Position numbers and translations under genes: made by a program
Assembly (NCBI GenBank): GCA_016212795.1
Contig: JACRDT010000042.1
Span: forward strand, 124,001 to 188,000
Direction: 5' to 3'
From: Elusimicrobiota bacterium
GTDB lineage: Bacteria; Elusimicrobiota; Elusimicrobia; UBA1565; UBA9628
DNA length: 64,000 nucleotides
In this document: piece after piece, positions 50,136-57,736 of the stretch
Layout of the letters: the number at the start of each line of letters is the position of its first letter
Position numbering within the stretch: the first letter of the stretch is position 1
The notes under the pieces: generated by a model
Told to the model about the DNA's origin: nothing
What the model saw: the letters and a program-made list of their open reading frames with translations, nothing else
Database searches by the model: none

Positions 50136-50606
50136 ATGGATTTTGAACGCGTCTTCTCGGTCTTGCGCGCTCTGGAGAAAGAGAAGGTCCGGTACGTGCT
50201 GGTCGGCGGCGTTGCTCTCACTATTCATGGCCTCGTTCGGACGACCGAGGACATCGACCTTTTCATCGAGCCCGAGAAAGATAATGTGGAGCGGATCAAG
50301 ACCGCTCTTCGATCGGTGTTTTCGGACCCGGAAATCGACAAGATCTCGGCGGATGATTTGGCTGGGGATTATCCCACGATCCGCTATGTTCCGCACGAAG
50401 AGCCGTTTGTCATCGACATCATCGCGCGCTTGGGAGAGGCGTTCGGGTATGATGATCTGGAGGCCGAAGAACGCTTGATCGAAGGGGTCCGCGTGCGCGT
50501 GGCGACTCCCGCGACGCTCTATCGGATGAAGAAAGACACGGTCCGCCCCATCGATCGCGCTGATGCGGAGGCGTTGAAGCGGCGCTTCAAATTGGGAGAA
50601 ATGTGA
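50136..50606 (+). CDS. Nucleotidyltransferase-fold protein (AbiEii/MNT-like)
   Basis: 156 residues. The motif VLVGGVALTIHGLVRTTEDI then DLFIEP contains the GG...DxD core of nucleotidyltransferases; FVIDIIARLGEA supplies a third acidic residue. Small proteins of this kind (AbiEii-like or MNT) act as toxins or antitoxin modifiers, and some are solitary enzymes. The downstream 70-residue gene starts 1 bp after the stop and is likely its partner. The pair has lower GC and more A/T-rich codons than its neighbours, a sign of separate origin. It lies beside gene remnants, in an unstable part of the window. Activity as a toxin is inferred, not shown. Confidence 0.8.
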   Translation: MDFERVFSVLRALEKEKVRYVLVGGVALTIHGLVRTTEDIDLFIEPEKDNVERIKTALRSVFSDPEIDKISADDLAGDYPTIRYVPHEEPFVIDIIARLGEAFGYDDLEAEERLIEGVRVRVATPATLYRMKKDTVRPIDRADAEALKRRFKLGEM

Positions 50607-50607
50607 C

Positions 50608-50820
50608 ATGCCCGTGGAGAGATTCCGCAGCTTCGACGAGGCCAGGGAAGCGCTCTGGGGCCGCGGGGATGATTCCTCCAGCTTGCGCCGAGCAGCCGCG
50701 CTGTGGGCCTTCTCCGAAAGGCTGTGCCCGCGGCGCGTTCCCTCCGGGGTGCATCGCTACAGGAGCATGGGCGAAGCTCAAGCCGCCAGGCTCTCCTGGG
50801 AAGGCGAGGCCTCGCGATGA
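50608..50820 (+). CDS. Small conserved partner protein of the nucleotidyltransferase
   Basis: 70 residues: MPVERFRSFDEAREALWGRG, a helical middle (LRRAAALWAFSERLCPRR) and VHRYRSMGEAQAARLSWE at the end. I recall similar small proteins with an FRSxEEAxxxR end that commonly follow nucleotidyltransferase genes, so a toxin-antitoxin-like pairing is plausible. It is separated from the upstream stop by 1 bp. No DNA-binding motif is evident. Confidence 0.7.
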   Translation: MPVERFRSFDEAREALWGRGDDSSSLRRAAALWAFSERLCPRRVPSGVHRYRSMGEAQAARLSWEGEASR

Positions 50821-50844
50821 AGACCGGACCTCTCCGCTCCGGCC

Positions 50845-50943
50845 ATGGCGGTAGGAGGAGGCGGGCATGAGGCTGCCGTGGTCGTGGGCGTGGAGGACTA
50901 TGCTTTCGCAGCTGATGTCCCGGGCGCGGAGTCCATAGCGTGA
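50845..50943 (+). pseudogene. Caspase p20 (C14) gene fragment
   Basis: A 32-codon frame reads [18 protein letters not shown] then a stop. This is the first strand and loop of caspase-like domains (AVVIGIxxYxxxxxxPGAxxDA). Everything beyond, including the catalytic His and Cys, is missing. It is a remnant, not a functional gene. Confidence 0.55.
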
Positions 50944-51003
50944 AGCTTCATTCTGTCGGAAGAGCGGCCCGGGCCCGCTGGGGTCCCCTGCCCAACCCGT
51001 GTT

Positions 51004-51031
51004 GAAGTGATGCGTTTGGACGCATCACTTC
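51004..51031. repeat. Perfect 12-bp hairpin in the decayed region
   Basis: GAAGTGATGCGT / ACGCATCACTTC with a TTGG loop. No T-run follows on either strand. The surrounding ~220 bp between the caspase fragment and the kinase remnant hold nothing else I can identify. Confidence 0.6.
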
Positions 51032-51163
51032 GACAGGGGCCGGCCCCCCCATAGGGCCTCCCCAAACGAGCATCGTCTCGGCAGCTTTCAACGACCGCGC
51101 CGACTTCACGATGCGTCCGGTTGGCGGCGTCTTTCCCCTTGTTTCCGTCGCAAGGGTCCCTTC

Positions 51164-51995
51164 CTAGCCCCGGCCCCTGCCCTTGGCCCCGGCCTTCGCC
51201 TTCTTGACGGCGGCGTCGCCCATCCCGACGGTGACCGGCACCTCGAAGACCGCGTCCGGCTCGTCGTCGAACTGGCAGACGGCCCCGCCGAACCCGGACT
51301 TGAGCCGGCTCCTGAGCCTCGTCCCCGCGGGGAAGACGAGCGTCGCGTCGCCGCAGCCGGCCTTGACCGAGACCCGGCCCTTCTCCGGGGCGGCGAGCCA
51401 GGAGAGGTCCAGGTCTCCCGCGCCGACTTTGACCTCGGCGTCCTCGGAGAAGACGGTGCCCCCGACGTCGCCCGCCCCGGCCTTGAGGCGCAAGGCCCCC
51501 CGCACCCGCGCGAGTTGAACGTCGCCGGCCCCGGCCGTCCTTGAACCGCCCCGCGGGATCGCAGGCCAGGCAGCGCAGCATGGCCGATGCCACCGCCTGC
51601 GGGATGCGCGCATTGAGCTCGGCGGGCGGGCGGGGAGAGCCCAAGGTCAGGGCCGCGATGAAGGCGGCGGTGTCCGGGGTATCGAAGGGATGGGAGAGTG
51701 TCGCGAGCTCGTAGAAGACCAGGCCGAGTCCGAAGATGTCGCTGCGGGGGCCGACCTCCTTGCCGCCCGCCTTGAAGTGCTCCGGCGACATGTAGCGCAG
51801 GGTCCCCAGGATCTGGTGGCTCCCGGTCAGGTCGCTGTCGTGGACGCTCTTGGAGAGCCCGAAGTCCACGAGCTTGGCGCGCCCCGCGCCCGAGATCAGG
51901 ATGTTGGAGGGCTTGACGTCGCGGTGCAGGATGCCGCGCGCGTGCGCCTCGAAGAGCGCCTCGGCCACCTCGGCCACGAGGGCGCAGACCTGTCA
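51164..51995 (-). pseudogene. Ser/Thr protein kinase remnant joined out of frame to a beta-repeat domain remnant
   Basis: The upstream part (51995 to ~51550) encodes a kinase catalytic core: [19 protein letters not shown] (HRD), [15 protein letters not shown] (DFG), [15 protein letters not shown] (APE) and [13 protein letters not shown]. The N-lobe with the Gly-loop and Lys is absent, cut by an in-frame TGA at 51995. A +1 frame change near 51545 then leads into repeated GAGDV/GAGDL units ([49 protein letters not shown]), a beta-solenoid like DUF4097. Two N-terminally truncated genes appear to be joined by a deletion. Confidence 0.7.
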
Positions 51996-52083
51996 ATAGG
52001 CGGACAAGCCGCCTTGCCGGGGTGCATGACCCAGGCCGAGACGGTCGCCGCCAAGGTCGTCGCCTCCGGTTGCGATCCGGGAT

Positions 52084-53337
52084 TCAACCGCCACCCGCTT
52101 CGGGCGGCTTGTGGTTCGCCTCGGCCCACGTCCAGATGAACAGGACCAGGGTGGCGAGGAGCTCGACCTGGAACGCCGCCTCGGTCAGGTTCATGACGAG
52201 GAAGGACGCCATGGCCGCCCAGGCCCAGAGGTTCGCCGCCGTGGGGCGCTCCTTGAAGCGGCGGTAGGCGCGCGTGGTCAGGACGCCGAGGAGCGCGAGC
52301 AGCGCCGCCAGGCCCACCAGGCCGCGCTCGGCGAGCTGGTGGAAATAGATGTTGTGGGCCGAGTGCCAGACCCACTGGCCGTCGACCTTGCCCTGGAAAT
52401 AGGTGACGAAGGCGGTCTTGTAGTTGCCCAGCCCGATGCCGAGGAACGGGTAGTCCTTGAAGATCTTGAGCGCGACCTCCCACAGGATGAAGCGGTGGAA
52501 CTGGGGGTTGAGGTTGTTGTCGCCCTTGAACAGCCCGTCCTTGAGCAGGGACCCGATGATGGAGCGGTTGCGGCCCGGGAGGACCTCGAGGAGGACGAGG
52601 CCGGCGACGGCCAGCGCCAGGGCCCAGTACCCGTAGCGGCGGAAGCTCTTGTCCACGAGGCAGATGGCCGCGAAGCCGGCGGCCAGGGCGATGAAGGCCC
52701 CCCGGGTCTGGCTGAAGACGAGGGCCGTCAGGACGACGGCGAGGAAGCCCAGGATCGCCCTGGCGCGGGTCTTGCCCGCGGCGTCCTTGCCGGGCCGGCC
52801 CAGGAAGCAGAGCCCGCCGAGGATGGCCAGGGTCATCTGCTGGCCGTAGGTCACGGCGTGGACGAACCCGTGGGACCTCATCCTCGTCATGTCCGCGATG
52901 GCCACCCCGTCGCCGACCTTCTGGGTGAGGGCCTGGAAGATGCCGACCCCCGAGATGAAGACGAAGGCCGCGGCCAGCGGCCAATGGCTCTTGGGCGAAG
53001 GCCGCGCGCTAAGGGCGGTCATGAGGAGCCAGAAGATCCACAGCTTGTGGAGGTCTCGTTGGAGGTCCGGCCAGCACCGGGAGGTGTCGACGGCCATGGT
53101 CGAGACGAGCACGGCGACGGCGAAGTAGGCGGCCAGGGCATAGCCGGGCGCGCCGAGGGGCGCCCTCCAGCGGACGCCTCCTTGAGCAAGGGCAGCCCAC
53201 AGGAGGGCGGCGGTCATGAGGCCGGCCGCGATGTTCATGCCTGCGACCGTGATGGGGAGGCACAGGCAGAAGGCGAAGATGGCGATGCTCAGGGCCGTCG
53301 CCGCCGGTGGCGTTGCCGAGGAAGCCCGTTGGTTCAT
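52084..53337 (-). CDS. O-antigen ligase/polymerase-family membrane protein (WaaL/Wzy-like)
   Basis: 417 residues with ~11 hydrophobic helices. The large periplasmic loop contains NNLNPQFHRFILWEVALKIF, then DYPFLGIGLGNYKTAFVTYF and HNIYFHQLAERGLVGLAALL, the R-x-x-x-W, P-x-x-G-x-G-x-x-N and HNxYLxxLxExGxxG pattern of the Wzy_C/WaaL superfamily. It either polymerises repeat units or joins the polymer to lipid A core. Its ATG overlaps the stop of the glycosyltransferase-flippase gene (ATGA). Downstream, 51996-52083 holds no recognisable gene before the kinase remnant. Confidence 0.88.
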   Translation of the reverse strand: MNQRASSATPPAATALSIAIFAFCLCLPITVAGMNIAAGLMTAALLWAALAQGGVRWRAPLGAPGYALAAYFAVAVLVSTMAVDTSRCWPDLQRDLHKLWIFWLLMTALSARPSPKSHWPLAAAFVFISGVGIFQALTQKVGDGVAIADMTRMRSHGFVHAVTYGQQMTLAILGGLCFLGRPGKDAAGKTRARAILGFLAVVLTALVFSQTRGAFIALAAGFAAICLVDKSFRRYGYWALALAVAGLVLLEVLPGRNRSIIGSLLKDGLFKGDNNLNPQFHRFILWEVALKIFKDYPFLGIGLGNYKTAFVTYFQGKVDGQWVWHSAHNIYFHQLAERGLVGLAALLALLGVLTTRAYRRFKERPTAANLWAWAAMASFLVMNLTEAAFQVELLATLVLFIWTWAEANHKPPEAGGG

Positions 53338-55742
53338 GATGGGATTCCAGCGCGGCGCATGAAGGTGCCCTCGATGCCGAAGAAGGCGTAGTAGGCGAGC
53401 CCCAGGCCGTAGGCCCCGAGCAGGGAGACCGCGGCCCCGGTGATGCCCCAGCGCGGGACGAGGACCAGGCACAGCAGGAGGTTGCCCGCGCCGGCGGCGA
53501 TGCTGCCCAGGACCGAGACGCGCAGGCCCGAGAGGTCCCTCGCGGCGAAGATGTTCGTGGCGATGCCGTGGGTCATGATGAGCGCGGCGGCGGCCGCGAA
53601 GGCCGCGGCCCAGTCGAGGCGGAACTCGTATCTCTTGCCGAACATGAACAGCGCGGCGCAGGCCACGGCGGTCAGGCCCAGCCAGGCGCCGACCGTCAGC
53701 GGCAAGCGGATGCGCCGGAAGGCGCTCCACGCCTGGGCCTGGCCCTCGGCGTCGCTCGAGACCGGGATGAGGACCGCGGTGAGCATGTACAGGAGCGAAA
53801 GGCTGACCTGGGCCGTGGCCGTGAAATAGGCGCTGAAGACGCCCACCTCGTGGGGGTCGAAGTGCCGGTTCAGGAGGAGCCTGGCCGGCGCCAGGACGCA
53901 GGCGAGGGTCAGGAGGTTGATCGCCGCCTCCAGGGAGTAGCGCGAGAGCGAGCGGAAGACCTGGGGATGGAACTGGAGGCTGAGATAGCCCCGGAGCCGG
54001 CGGATGGAATAGGAGGAGCCCAGGGCGAAGCTGAGGGACAGGGCCGCGATCAGGCGGCCGTGGTCGCTCGCGCCGAGCAGGAGGAAGAGGACGGGCGCGC
54101 TCAGGCCGTAGAGCGTCTCGGCCGCGCCCCGCTCGGAGAAGCGCCGCAGGCCCAGGAGCGGGCTCGAGAGGACGACGTAGGAGGCGTTGCACAGGGAGTA
54201 GAACAGCGCCAGGTGGAAGAGCCCGAGGGGGACGGCCAGCCACGCGGCGACGGCGTGCCGGAGGAGGAGGCAGGCAGCCAGGACGAGCGCGCCCCAGACC
54301 AGGAAGGCCGCGTAGCCCGTCGAGATGATGGCGCGGCGCTTCTCCTCGGAAGGCTCGGCGGAGAGGAACTTGCTCAGGGCGACGGGCAAGCCCATCATGG
54401 GCAGGATCTGCAGGAAGGCCGAGACGGCCAGGACGAGGTTGGCCTTCCCGTACTCCAGGGGGCCCAGCAGCCTGCCCGCGACGACCTGGGTCGCCAGGAT
54501 CGACACCTTGGCCAGGCCGTAGAAGAGCCCGATGAGGGAGAACCCCTTGACGAAGGCCCGGACCTGCCTGGGCAGCGCCGCCGGAGGAGCGGCGCTGTGG
54601 GTGTTGGCGGCGCGGCGTCCCTGCGCCGCGCGGATGCGCTCCTGGAGCCTGCCGAATTCCTTGGCGTAGGTGTGCTCCCGGGCGCGCTCGACCCGGGAGC
54701 GCCTGAGGGCCTCGGTCTCGGTCTTGGAGAGATCCCTGGCGATCCGCGCCCAGTCTCCCGGCTTGTCGGCGATGTGGATCAGGTCCTTGTAGGGCGCGAG
54801 GCTGGGCAAGGGCGTGGCCAGCACGGGCCTGCCCATGGCGAGGCATTCGTAGATCTTGGCCGGGACGACGCCGAGATGGAACGGGGTGACGCGGTAGGGC
54901 ATCAGGAAGGCGTCGAACCCCTCCAGGCGCTCGCGCAGCTTGTCGGGGGCCGTCGGCGCCAGCCTTGTCACGCCCGCCGGCAGTTCGGCGTGCTTCCCCT
55001 TGAAGAACCCCGACATGGTGACCTGGAAGCCCGCGTCCAGGAGGGCCTGGAGGTATTCCGGGGCCAAGTCCGGACCCCAGGTGCCGTAGTAGCAGAACGA
55101 CCGGATCGGGCTCCGGCCCGGCTTGACGTCGAAGAAATCATCGGCGACGCCTTGGTGGATCTGGGCCACGTCGGGGTGCTCGCCCTTCTTCTCGTTGAAG
55201 AGGTAGTCGGAGTCGCAGACCACCAGGTCCGCCCGCGACAAGAGGGCTCGCTCCAACTCGGGAAAGTCGCCGGGCGCGGACGGGTGCGCCCGGAAATTGG
55301 AGGCGCAGTCATAGACCACGGCGGAGGGCTCCAGCAGGCTGAGGAGGTCGAGGCTGGTGGCCGTCGGGAAGTAGACGATGACGAGAGGGTGGGGCCGCAG
55401 CCCCGCCGCTGTCAGGCGTTCGACGAGGTTCGGGAGGAACAGGTGCCTGTTGAAGAGCCGGAAGGTCCGGAGCGTGGGAGGGAAGACCCTGGGGGGGAAG
55501 ACGCGGACGCCTCGGGGTGCTCCGTCGCCGGGGGGGCGGCTGTCCGCGCCGGTCGCGAACTCGAGGGCCTTCTTGCGCAGCCGGGAACAATCGGCCCAGG
55601 CGGGGTTGCGGAAGCCCGAGTTCTCGATGAAGAAGACCTCGTGCCCGGCCAGGGCGAATTGGCGCGCGAAGATCTGGTGGCGCTGCCAGGCCGCTCCCCA
55701 GTCGATGGAGCTGATGAAGACGATCTGCGGCAGGGGCGCCAT
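53334..55742 (-). CDS. Fusion protein: GT-B glycosyltransferase + polysaccharide flippase (Wzx/MATE type)
   Basis: 802 residues in one frame. Residues 1-370 are a GT-B glycosyltransferase (QIVFISSIDWGAAWQRHQIF, AVVYDCASNFRAHPSA, FCYYGTWGPDLAPEYLQALL, LGVVPAKIYECLAMGRPVLA). After a ~25-residue linker, residues 390-800 form a 12-helix flippase (GLFYGLAKVSILATQVVAGR, LLGPLEYGKANLVLAVSAFL, MGLPVALSKFLSAE). Flippases move undecaprenyl-linked glycans across the inner membrane. The fusion would couple the last sugar transfer to export. Neighbours overlap by 1 bp upstream and 4 bp downstream, so it is part of one operon with the ligase. Confidence 0.88.
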   Translation of the reverse strand: MAPLPQIVFISSIDWGAAWQRHQIFARQFALAGHEVFFIENSGFRNPAWADCSRLRKKALEFATGADSRPPGDGAPRGVRVFPPRVFPPTLRTFRLFNRHLFLPNLVERLTAAGLRPHPLVIVYFPTATSLDLLSLLEPSAVVYDCASNFRAHPSAPGDFPELERALLSRADLVVCDSDYLFNEKKGEHPDVAQIHQGVADDFFDVKPGRSPIRSFCYYGTWGPDLAPEYLQALLDAGFQVTMSGFFKGKHAELPAGVTRLAPTAPDKLRERLEGFDAFLMPYRVTPFHLGVVPAKIYECLAMGRPVLATPLPSLAPYKDLIHIADKPGDWARIARDLSKTETEALRRSRVERAREHTYAKEFGRLQERIRAAQGRRAANTHSAAPPAALPRQVRAFVKGFSLIGLFYGLAKVSILATQVVAGRLLGPLEYGKANLVLAVSAFLQILPMMGLPVALSKFLSAEPSEEKRRAIISTGYAAFLVWGALVLAACLLLRHAVAAWLAVPLGLFHLALFYSLCNASYVVLSSPLLGLRRFSERGAAETLYGLSAPVLFLLLGASDHGRLIAALSLSFALGSSYSIRRLRGYLSLQFHPQVFRSLSRYSLEAAINLLTLACVLAPARLLLNRHFDPHEVGVFSAYFTATAQVSLSLLYMLTAVLIPVSSDAEGQAQAWSAFRRIRLPLTVGAWLGLTAVACAALFMFGKRYEFRLDWAAAFAAAAALIMTHGIATNIFAARDLSGLRVSVLGSIAAGAGNLLLCLVLVPRWGITGAAVSLLGAYGLGLAYYAFFGIEGTFMRRAGIPS

Positions 55743-56638
55743 CAGGACAGATACCAGCGGAGGGTGTCGGCGAGGCTCTCCCCGACCGGGATCCTCGGCG
55801 CCCAGCCGCTCAGGCGAGTGAGCTTGGCGTGGCTCCCGGCGAGCTCGGGGATGTCCACGCGCCGAATCAGGCGCGGGTCCTGGACGACGTCGATGCGGCA
55901 GCCCGACGCTGCCACGAGCAGGTCGAGCAGCCGGCCGATGCTCAGGGTCCTGCCGTAGCAGACGTTGTAGGTCTCGCCGCCGGCCCCGAGCTTCCCGATG
56001 TCGACCAGGGCCCGGGCCGCGTCGCGGACGTCGACGTAGTCGCGCCGCGCCGTGAGGTTGCCGGTCAGCACCCTGCCGCGGCGCGGGCCGGCGGCGATGG
56101 CCGCGATCTGGCGGGAGAAGGTCCCGGGCGCGAGGCAGTCCGGTATGCCCGGGCCGGACACGTTGAAGATGCGGGCCGTCATGACCTTGAACCCGAGATG
56201 GGCGTAGGAGCGGGCGGCCAGGGACTGGCAGAGCTTGCTGCGGCCGTAGGCCGTCACGGGGTCGGGCGGGGTGCTCTCGGTGGCCGTTCCCCTAACGGGG
56301 CCGTATTCGGCGGAAGAGCCCGAGACGACCACGGAGCAGGGGCGTCCTCCGGGGACGCGTCGCAAGGCCTCGAAGAGGCCGATGGTGGCGCTGACGTGGG
56401 CCTTCCAGAGTTGGGCCGGCGGCAGGGGCCGGGTGGTCCCGGCCAGATGGAAGACGAGCGTCGGCCGGACCCGCCGGACGAGTTCGCGCGCCGCGGCCGG
56501 GTCGATGAGGTCGCAGGGGACGATCCCCGGGCCCGCCACGATGTCGGTCCGGACGATCCTGGCGGCGGGCGAGCGCGCCTTGAGCTCGCGCCCGAGGTGG
56601 CGGCCGAGGAAGCCCGCGGCGCCGGTGATTAGAATCAC
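55742..56638 (-). CDS. NAD-dependent sugar epimerase/dehydratase (extended SDR)
   Basis: About 298 residues from the GTG at 56638; the ATG at 56680 would add 14 residues encoded by the palindromic element. Rossmann motif ILITGAAGFLGRHLGREL, GTTRPLP substrate loop, VVSGSSAEYGPV, catalytic AYGRSKLCQSLAARSY (YxxxK), and TARRDYVDVRDAARALVDIG. This is the GDP-mannose 4,6-dehydratase/RmlD-like extended SDR group, acting on nucleotide sugars. The exact reaction cannot be fixed. It lies between legB and the flippase fusion on the same strand. Confidence 0.85.
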   Translation of the reverse strand: MILITGAAGFLGRHLGRELKARSPAARIVRTDIVAGPGIVPCDLIDPAAARELVRRVRPTLVFHLAGTTRPLPPAQLWKAHVSATIGLFEALRRVPGGRPCSVVVSGSSAEYGPVRGTATESTPPDPVTAYGRSKLCQSLAARSYAHLGFKVMTARIFNVSGPGIPDCLAPGTFSRQIAAIAAGPRRGRVLTGNLTARRDYVDVRDAARALVDIGKLGAGGETYNVCYGRTLSIGRLLDLLVAASGCRIDVVQDPRLIRRVDIPELAGSHAKLTRLSGWAPRIPVGESLADTLRWYLS

Positions 56639-56682
56639 TTTCCTCCCCCTACGGGGGAGGAAAGCAGCTGAGGGGGGCATGT
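56636..56682 (-). repeat. Dispersed palindromic element, copy B
   Basis: On the minus strand CCCCCCTCAGCTGCT leads into the 12-bp stem CTTTCCTCCCCC / GGGGGAGGAAAG with a GTA loop, then TGATT. It aligns with copy A at 7.5 kb over ~47 bp (about 38 identical by eye). It sits at the 5' end of the SDR gene, and two candidate starts lie at its two ends. Confidence 0.65.
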
Positions 56683-56693
56683 CGTCCGTTCCT

Positions 56694-57686
56694 TCAGATG
56701 TTGTAGAGCCCCGTCTTGTAGCCCTTGAGGTTCGCCCGAAGGTAGTCGATGGCGTGCACCAGGCCCTCCTCCAGCGAGTACTTGGGCTTCCAGCCCAGGA
56801 GCTTGCGGGCCTTGCGGTTGTCGCAGTGGAGGAGCTGGACCTCGGAGCGCGCCGGACGGACCCGGTTGCGGTCCTGGAGGAAGGGGACCTTGACGCCGAG
56901 CAGCTTCATCGCCAGCTTGGCCGTGTCGCCGATGGTGACCGCCCGGCCCGAGCCGAGGTTGACGACCTCGCCGATGGTCGAGCGCTCGGCGGCGATGGCC
57001 AGGAACCCGGCGACCGTGTCGGCGACGAAGGTGAAGTCCCTGGCGGTCCCCAGCGAGCCCAGGCGCAGGGCCTTGGCGCCGGAGAGGAGCTGGGTGATGA
57101 CCGTCGGGATGACGGCCCGGGCCGACTGCCTGGGGCCGTAGGTGTTGAAAGGGCGCGCGATGGCCACGGGCAGGCCGAAGCTCCGGTGGTAGCTTTCGGC
57201 CATGTGGTCGGCGCCGATCTTGGAGGCCGAATAGGGGGATTGGCCCTGGAGAGGGTGGCGCTCGTCGATCGGGGTGTAGAGCGCGCTCCCGTAGACCTCC
57301 GAGGTCGAGGTGTGCACGAGCTTTTTGGTCTTGTGGCGGCGGCAGGCCTCGAGGACGTTCAAGGTGCCGCGCACGTTGGTCGCGACGAAGCTCTCGGGCG
57401 CGGCGTAGGAATACGGGATCGAGATGAGGGCCGCCAGGTGGAAGACCACCTCCCGGTCCCGGACCAGCTCGTGGACGAAGGCCGAGTCGGTGATGTCGCC
57501 CGGCCAGACGTCCACGCGGGGCGAGAGGCTCTCATCGAGGTCCTCCAGGAAGCCCCAGTGGTTGCGGGAGTTGTAGCGCACCAAGGCCCGCACCTTGGCC
57601 CCTTGGCGGGCAAGTTCCTCCGTCAGGTGGCTTGCGATGAAGCCGCCGGCTCCGGTCACCAACACGCGAGTGCCCTTCCAATTCAT
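56694..57686 (-). CDS. legB: NAD-dependent 4,6-dehydratase, LegB-like
   Basis: 330 residues from the ATG at 57686. LVTGAGGFIASHLTEELARQ, NSRNHWGFLEDLDESL, VVFHLAALISIPYSYAAPES, HTSTSEVYGSALYTPIDERH, PLQGQSPYSASKIGADHMAE and RPFNTYGPRQSARAVIPTVI follow the LegB consensus closely. LegB dehydrates a nucleotide-activated GlcNAc in the first step to legionaminic-type nonulosonic acids or to 2,4-diamino-sugars. A LegC-like aminotransferase lies at 62.6-63.8 kb. A TAAAAT box ends 8 nt before the ATG. An ATG 18 bp further upstream is less likely because it would lie ahead of the box. Confidence 0.85.
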   Translation of the reverse strand: MNWKGTRVLVTGAGGFIASHLTEELARQGAKVRALVRYNSRNHWGFLEDLDESLSPRVDVWPGDITDSAFVHELVRDREVVFHLAALISIPYSYAAPESFVATNVRGTLNVLEACRRHKTKKLVHTSTSEVYGSALYTPIDERHPLQGQSPYSASKIGADHMAESYHRSFGLPVAIARPFNTYGPRQSARAVIPTVITQLLSGAKALRLGSLGTARDFTFVADTVAGFLAIAAERSTIGEVVNLGSGRAVTIGDTAKLAMKLLGVKVPFLQDRNRVRPARSEVQLLHCDNRKARKLLGWKPKYSLEEGLVHAIDYLRANLKGYKTGLYNI

Positions 57687-57694
57687 AAGGAGAT

Positions 57695-57700
57695 ATTTTA
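57695..57700 (-). promoter_or_regulatory. -10 element (TAAAAT) for legB
   Basis: TGGTAAAAT is followed by ATCTCCTT and the ATG at 57686, an 8-nt gap. TCTCC is the complement of a Shine-Dalgarno sequence, not one, so no ribosome-binding site is present. Confidence 0.45.
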
Positions 57701-57716
57701 CCATTTGCCAGATAAC

Positions 57717-57726
57717 GACTCACCTC
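57717..57726 (+). repeat. Solo copy of the element terminal repeat (GACTCACCTC)
   Basis: AACGACTCACCTCTC differs by one base from AACGACTCGCCTCTC at the left end of the 117-bp element at 39.2 kb. It lies between the divergent legB and SGNH-like genes. No partner repeat is found nearby, so it may be a decayed end or chance. Confidence 0.35.
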
Positions 57727-57736
57727 TCTTGCCGTG

